A stretch of DNA of 64,000 bases from Sequoia sempervirens. Taxonomy: Eukaryota > Streptophyta > Pinopsida > Cupressales > Cupressaceae. A program made the translations under genes and the position numbers. The notes under the pieces were generated by a model. The model was not told where the DNA came from. It ran no database searches and saw only the letters and a list, made by a program, of their open reading frames with translations. Below, in pieces: positions 58,031 to 64,000 of this stretch; position 1 is the first letter of the stretch; every line of letters begins with the position of its first letter. The DNA is taken from NCBI GenBank assembly GCA_007258455.2, contig VDFB02000003.1, forward strand, positions 43,279,986 through 43,343,985. The letters run 5' to 3'.

Positions 58031-58410
58031 TAAATCATGTGCATGCATAGATCAAGAGCTATGCCCTTCATATCATGGTAATCTCATGCATATGTGGCTG
58101 AGTGTGCCTGTAGCATTGATTGTAGAGAATTTTGTTGTTCCTCTGTCAAGGCATTGTTGATATTTAACTTCCTCCTTGACATAATTTACAAATCCTTTGA
58201 TGAATCTTGAACTAATGAGAGATCAAGGCTTGGTATGATGGGTAAACATTATTGAGGAAGGAATGAATGAAATAGTTGTGATACCTCTTATGCAGAATTG
58301 GTAGGTATAATACTTTGCAAGGGGTCTTGTAGGCATATGAGGCAGTCCTGTTGATGTGGGCTCCCACCACAGTCATTCTGGATTATATGAGCAATGAGCT
58401 TATCTCCATC

Positions 58411-59364
58411 CTAGTCATCCAATAAGGGGTTGTGCTCTATATTCATCAGTGTTTGCAGAGAATAGTTATCTTCCTCCTCCTCACCCAAATTGGGCCAAAT
58501 AGTGTGCTCAAGGTTTGCATATGGTTGGGTTGGTGGATAAATAACCAATTTCTTTATAACTATCCCATTGGATATTATCATTTTACCAGACCTACATCCT
58601 ATAAATGCATCAGCTATAGCTAACCAAGGCCTGCCTAGGATGAGTGGGTAACTGACAAGGTTGAATTTGGGTTGTAACACTATGAAGTCAGCAGGGTACT
58701 CCGAAGAATCCAATGTAATAACTCAATCTTCAATAATTCCCTCAGGCTTGACCATGGACCTATCAACTAATTGAAAAATAGTTTGTGTGGGTCTAAGGTT
58801 GATCAACTGAAGTAACTGCATTATTTCTTTTTTCATGACATTGATGGCTACCCCCAAGTCTATCAAAGTATTCTTAATGAGGGTCCCATTAATCTTAACG
58901 TCCACAATTGGACTACGAGGATCTATATACTTAGGAAATGTAATGTTCCCTAATATGATATCTACAAGATTCCCCAAGAAATGGATTGTATGCAAATCTT
59001 TTCTTTTCTTGTCTGGATTCTTAAGACAAAGATCCCTTACAGTTTTGGTATAGATAGGGATTTCTTTAATAGCTTGTATGAGTGGGATTTTGATGTACAC
59101 ATATTTCAATTATCCTAAAAGGTCTGTCTCATCATGTGTGTGATTCTTTTGTAGAGCTAGGTGTTCAGGAAAAGGTGGCTTGGGATTTGAGGTAGTTTGG
59201 TGTACCTGATTTGGCTCAGGATCCAAAGATTGTTTATCAGAAGCCTCAACTGTAGGTTTCTCATCCTCCATTTTTGTAATTTGGGGAGATGAAGGTATAG
59301 CAAGTTGTTTTCCTGATTTGAGGTGGACATCACTCACCTCTACCCCATAAGTGGGGTATTGCAT
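58411..59364 (-). pseudogene. Athila-like protease region
   Basis: The frame VDVKINGTLIKNTLIDLGVA then INVMKKEIMQLLQL contains the Athila version of the retropepsin active site (normally DLGASIN; here DLGVAIN). After a stop at 58720 it continues with PADFIVLQPKFNLVSYPLIL and GRPWLAIADAFIGCRSGKM, typical of this family. A Pro/Ser-rich linker (59364-59110) precedes. Confidence 0.88.
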
Positions 59365-60861
59365 AGGTTCGTTAGTATAAGCCTGTTGAACAAGATTAGT
59401 GTTAGGGTTAGGTGCAGGTTGGGAAGGTATTTGTTGCTTGGGTGGCTAGGATGCAATATTTGATGGAGGAATTAGAGCTTGTTGTTGTTGTGGAGGAGGG
59501 AGCATGAGCTGTTGATAGTTCATATTTTGCTACTGCCATTGCTAACCCTTCTGCCATTGAGGGTGCCATTGATTCTGCTAGGTTGGACATTGTGGATTAT
59601 AATTGGAACCTTGAAAATTTTGTTGTGTCCAAGGATTTGGTTGTTGGTCCCAATTTGGTTGAGGGTTTGGCCATTGAGGATTTTTCCACTGGTTATGATT
59701 TACTTGCCAGGACTAAGAGTTCCAAACAGAAAATTTTTGGTTGCCAATAGGAAAAGATGAATTAAAGGTAAGGGGGTCTTTCAACATACCTTGTCTCTGC
59801 TCCATGGCCTCCTTTGTGCTATATAAAAGAGTTTTCCATCATCTCCTTCAATGGGTTGAAAATCAGGCTTCTCAACTTTATCCTGCTAGATATTGGCCAC
59901 TCTGTTGTATTTACAATTTGCTTTTCCTTGCCTACAACTTGGACAATATTCAGTGAGCATAGCCTCAGCTTCCTCCTAATTTTTATTAATGTGTAGAGTA
60001 TCCAACTGTGTTGCCAAATGACTAATTATACCCCCCTTCATGTTGGATAATAGATTGCTCAACTCTACTTTTGAAACCCCAGTAGATGATTTACCAAGAA
60101 CTGATGTTCTATTTTCTCTTGGCCTTTTTGTAAAGGTCCTGGAATAATTCCTGCATGCCTTACAAATATCTAAAAATGGTCACTGAAAAATACATCCCTA
60201 GCCAATGAGGTTCAAGGCATCCATATATTCTTCATTAACTCCCCTTAAAAAGACTAACATGAGAGACTCTTTTGACAACTTGTTCTAGGGGTTTTTCTTT
60301 AGAGCAAGTTGAAATATTTCAATATAATCCTCTAAAGTCTCATCATCCTTTTGTGTCATTCAGAATATATCATCCTTCCTCCTATCAGGTCCTCTACAGT
60401 AGTCTTGATACTTCTCCACAAACAATGTCTTCATGGTGTCCTAGTCAGGAACATCTTTACCTAATCCCACGAACCATCTCAAAGCTGCATCTTTGAGGGT
60501 GGCAAGAAATTTTTTTAACCTATGTGCATTAGAAGTATAATCATAACTTCTACATAAGACATCAAATTCAAAGAGGAATGTATTTGGGTCTTCAATCATT
60601 AACCCATAGAAAATTGTCAAGGTCGAAGGAGGAATGTTCTTCAGCACCATGGCCTTCAAATGTTGGTCGGGCATCATCATCATCTGCTGCATCACTCATG
60701 GTGTAGTATGTTCATTATGTAAGTGTGCTAGAGGTTGGTGAAAAGGAAATTTATTCTTCAGTGGCACCTTCGCTCCGAGTACTATGGTCACCAATTTCTG
60801 CAATAGCTTCCTGATGTGTGAAGGGAAGGAACCTACCCAAGGGATCTCTCTGCCTTTGCAT
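59365..60861 (-). pseudogene. Athila-like gag
   Basis: A start at 60861 opens MQRQRDPLGRFLPFTHQEAI. A capsid domain follows (PPSTLTIFYGLMIEDPNTFL, KKFLATLKDAALRWF). Downstream, in the same general frame with stops, are EDYIEIFQLALKKNP and LSKESLMLVFLRGVNEEYMD. A Cys-containing stretch CPSCRQGKANC lies near 59925, in the place of the nucleocapsid. A Gln/Pro/Asn-rich C-terminal part (59400-59700) resembles the usual Athila gag tail. Confidence 0.85.
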
Positions 60862-61004
60862 ACATAAAATATGAATTTATATTCAACAAGCCTACACTAT
60901 GTTAGTAGCTTGATGTTGAAAAGGGTGGTATCTAATAGTCTTAATTCTTGAAAAGAGAAATTAACTATGAAAACTCTAAGAACAGGTCTATGAAGATAGC
61001 ACCG

Positions 61005-61022
61005 TCCTTGACAATGACACCA
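61005..61022 (-). other. Primer binding site, Asp-tRNA type, decayed
   Basis: The minus strand reads TGGTGTCATTGTCAAGGA, four bases inside the LTR edge. It equals the Athila-type site TGGCGCCGTTGCCGGGGA after six transitions, all C-to-T or G-to-A. Confidence 0.85.
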
Positions 61023-61026
61023 AAAA

Positions 61027-62441
61027 TGTAGAGTCTAAGCTAATGTATTGTAAACTTGGTAAAATTTACTCAATTCAGAGGGTTAACTGGCTAAATAATC
61101 CACTTCACATTGCTTAATACTACATTAAATCATCAACCAAGGTGTGTAAACTTATGATGGTACTGCACTATATGTGCCTTCATGGACTCTAGTTCACCTA
61201 AATTATCATATGCAACTTATTTAGACTATTCTACTTTGTTGGAATCTTACAAAATTGCAAAAACAATAAAAGTAGTTACAAAACCTAGTGGTTATGGGTA
61301 CTTGCAACATAAGCTATAGGTGACTATTAATAACAATAAAGTACATAATCAATCCAAAACTATTCAAAATAATGGAATAACCAATTCTAATCTTTAAATT
61401 TCTATGATTCATAAATTACAAATTTGTTCATGAACAACAATTACTGTAATCAACTATAAGAGCTATTCTACTTTACTTTACAATGCATTTATAAAGCAAT
61501 AAAAATAGAATTAACAGGAATGCATAAATGAACAAGTAAATAAATAAAGTGGGGCAGTACGTCGAGAGGCCAGCTCAGGGACTGTCTCACTTAACTTAGA
61601 ACCAAATCTAACTCAGATTCTCATGCATCCATGTAACATACAACTCCATTCACTGCATATCACCAGATATTCAAACAAAATCCTTCTTGCAGATTGTATT
61701 CAATAATTGCATTTTAACAATATGTCTTTGAACTACTTGAAACTATAAAACGACTAATTGCTTAACAACTTAACAACTAACTAACTTTACTACAAACTCA
61801 TCCCCTAACTTTATACAAAAATGGGGAGAGTCTTACTCAAACTACTACCTAACTATAATCATTAATCCCACTCCTAGATGCAAGGATATGAAATTAAGAT
61901 TGCCTTATTCATTCTAACTAAAAATGAAGAAGAGACCTATTCAAATAAGAACTTCAATGAAACAATTTGCATGTGAGACACATAAGAAAACGTCCAAAAT
62001 TCTAGAACAAGTATCCTTTTTTAGCATTTATTTCTTCCATGATGGCTTGCATTCAGCTCCATAGTTTCCTACACTTTAAGTTGTTTAATCTCCATTGATC
62101 CCATGTTTCACTGCTTTGGTTCTTGCTACAAATGCTCCATTCTTGTTATCATGTGTTGATTTGCAGAGAGATTAATCCACACAACATACATATGCAACTA
62201 ACCATCATAATTAAATCACATAATTCCATTCATATGCATACATACTCATGTTTAAATCATGCAATACTACAAATATTATCACCATATTTCATATTCACAA
62301 ACTAGGTTCAAAGTTGCAAATTATGTATGAAAGGATAGCATATCATGGAAGTTTTGTCTGGAAGGTACTTAGAAAATATATGTAAAGTGTCTAAAAGTAT
62401 ATGAAAATTAATAAAAAAAGTACTAATGACTAAGCCCATCA
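61027..62441 (-). repeat. 5' LTR of the Athila-like element
   Basis: The plus strand runs TGTAGAGTC to GCCCATCA. It pairs with 50296-51703. The duplication CTTAG follows at 62442-62446. Confidence 0.93.
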
Positions 62442-62446
62442 CTTAG

Positions 62447-62501
62447 GAAATCGAGTTTTCTAAAAATAGTGAATGCTATTTTTAAAAAAGGGGACATGAC
62501 A
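62447..62501 (-). repeat. Second chromovirus, 3' LTR piece 3 of 3
   Basis: On the minus strand the LTR begins TGTCATGTCCCC at 62501 and is cut by the Athila-like element at 62447. The preceding TTTGGAAGGGAGGACT (62517-62502) is its polypurine tract. Confidence 0.78.
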
Positions 62502-63190
62502 AGTCCTCCCTTCCAAATATTACTTGTCCTCAATAAATGAAGACTTGTATGGTTGAGGTATTTTTTCTCTTCCCATTTTGCATCTTCAATGAGAAAATCT
62601 TTCCATTTGATTAAGTGCTCAGTGATACCTTTGTTTCTTAGCTTCCTCTCTCTCATTTCTAAAACTGTTTCAGGTATTAATTTTTGCTTTCCCTCATCAT
62701 CTAAGGGTGGAAACTCAAGATAAATCATAATTTTTTGTCCCACTACTTTCTAGAGGCACAAAACATGAAATCCATTGTGTATTTTACAGCTTGCTAGAAA
62801 ATCTAGCTCATAAAATACTTAAACTACCTTCTTGATGACTTTGTTAGGTCCATTGGGATTTTCTGCTCCACTTTTCTTTAGAGAAATTTTCTTATATGGT
62901 TGCAACCTTACAAAAACTAGATCACCAATCTTAAAGACTCTCTATTCCTTTTTTGTCTGCATACAAATTTTGTTGATTTTGAGCATGACACAAGTTGTCT
63001 TTGTTGATTTTCCACTAGGAATCTACTATCTAAAAATAATAAATCAACAAAAGAGAGAGCATCATGACCTTAGAGAGCTTGAAATGGATACATTCCAATG
63101 GGAATGTGGTTTGAGATTTTGTAACTATACTCCCCTAAATGCAACCATTTCATCCAAGCACCTTGCTGAGGATGTGCCACTTTGATCATG
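62502..63190 (-). pseudogene. Second chromovirus: integrase C-terminus and chromodomain
   Basis: On the minus strand, WLHLGEYSYKISNHIPIGMY then PFQAL (about 63160-63075) is the end of the integrase core. FKIGDLVFVRLQPYKKISLK (about 62935-62880) and KIHNGFHVLCL form the C-terminal GPY region. VLEMRERKLRNKGITEHLIK then WKDFLIEDAKWEEKKYL (about 62675-62570) is a well-kept chromodomain with its aromatic and W-E positions. Stops break the middle. This text is typical of Reina-like plant chromoviruses, a separate family from the split element at left. RT and gag are not within the window. Confidence 0.88.
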
Positions 63191-64000
63191 ACTACCAAAC
63201 CATCATACTAAAATTGCACTTTCCTTTTCTAGGACCTGAAATCATCAAAACCAATACTGAACTCCTTGAGAGGACTGAAATCAATGCCATGAAATATATC
63301 CAACCATTAACTCCAACATCACTACCACAAATATGAAGCAAGTCAATTAATTCCATATCTTTGAAATTTTCCAACCAAGAAATGCCTCTACTATTGCCAT
63401 CTAAAATCATGACATCAACACTTAACCTCCAAGTGCCAAACATAAAGTTTTGAACACATAAACACACCCAAACCATTGCAAGCATTAAGATATCATTTGA
63501 AATCATGCATATCATCCCCCTGTAGTAACTATAATGACCATCACTCACTAGAGTGGAAGCAATGAATGAATGAATTGTGTCTAGAAAAACACTCAAAATC
63601 AACTTCCCCAAAGCTTTCCAATGTTAAAAAAAATATGCTCATTAAAAGATACCTCCATAACCAACAAAAAATATGTAGGGGCAATGGTAACCAAACTGAA
63701 ATATTATAGAAAACATAGGAGAGATGAGTATGGAAGTAGCAATGAGATCATCTCCTATAATCAAATCACCTCTACCATCTAGCCTCAACCAAGAACTACT
63801 CAGTTGTTGAACTGAAGTAACCATCCAAATAATTTGTGGATCCATTTCCAAAGTCATGTACAAGCTAATCAAAAAGTGGGTAACAGTACTAACACTGAAA
63901 ATTGACCCATTACTCCAATCTTGAGACAACATCTCATGGCTAGAAACTCCACTTGAGTCCCAAATCTTATAATCAAATCCACTCTCATCACTAAAATCGG
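63191..64000. other. Unassigned, no recognised domain
   Basis: Two minus-strand frames are present (139 codons at 63611-63192 and 96 codons at 63932-63642), but neither shows a domain I know and neither continues the integrase. This could be sequence inserted in, or joined to, the second chromovirus at about 63190. Confidence 0.4.

Larger units (their letters stand above)
50296..62441 (-). mobile_element. Complete Athila-like Ty3/gypsy element, 12.1 kb
   Basis: Two LTRs (50296-51703 and 61027-62441), a perfect 5-base duplication CTTAG on both sides, a primer site, gag, protease, RT, RNase H, integrase, an extra 3' gene and a polypurine tract are all in order on the minus strand. LTR lengths are 1408 and 1415. 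The reading frames are broken by stops, so it is old and inactive, but the structure is whole. Confidence 0.93.

Noticed and set aside
62832..63336. Plus-strand frames of 117 and 65 codons
   Set aside because: Shadows of the chromovirus integrase C-terminus on the minus strand.

Overview
This window looks like intergenic DNA from a large, repeat-rich seed-plant genome, and I found no intact host gene. It is AT-rich and holds plant-type Ty3/gypsy elements (chromovirus, Athila-like, Tat-like), copia remnants, a CACTA element, and decayed plant gene pieces (CTR9/VIP6, a PPR gene, an aspartic protease). A gymnosperm or other giant genome is plausible, but the sequence does not name the species. 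There are two 100-base assembly gaps, at 9736-9835 and 29710-29809.

Layout, left: the 5' half of a chromovirus lies on the minus strand (665-6776: RT, protease, gag, tRNA-iMet primer site, 3.4 kb LTR). Its 3' half lies on the plus strand (13746-19262: end of RT, RNase H, integrase, chromodomain, LTR). The halves meet at one codon position inside RT and share the 3-base duplication AGT. At that point each half abuts one end of a DNA transposon whose ends read GGGGTAAGTGCA. This transposon carries arrays of the 10-base palindrome CGGGATCCCG (463-580 and 12592-12847). Next to the second array is a decayed transposase-like gene (9836-12215, minus) of a type I cannot assign. The opposite orientation of the halves, with the gap at 9736-9835 between them, points to a mis-oriented contig or a real inversion.

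Middle (19263-32161): another gypsy gag-protease remnant, an AT/ACAT microsatellite, a heavily decayed Tat-like gypsy pol, a LINE-like retroposon with a 16-base target duplication (26435-28288), a copia 3' end and featureless AT-rich DNA.

Right (32162-64000) is a nested stack. A minus-strand chromovirus (integrase end and chromodomain at 62502-63190) has its 3' LTR cut into three pieces. The first insertion is a 17.2 kb CACTA element (32575-49727, duplication TAT). The second is a complete 12.1 kb Athila-like element (50296-62441, duplication CTTAG). The CACTA element holds a tnp2-type transposase pseudogene, a second long gene of unknown role, captured pieces of CTR9, PPR and aspartic protease genes, a solo LTR (44575-45872, duplication GAAAG), a short relative of the CGGGATCCCG transposon (39434-40421), and a different terminal-inverted-repeat element with its own palindrome array, GGGGTTCGNNCGAACCCC.

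The strongest candidate for something undescribed is the pair of DNA transposon types that carry arrays of short GC-rich palindromes near their ends, together with the unassigned transposase beside one of them.
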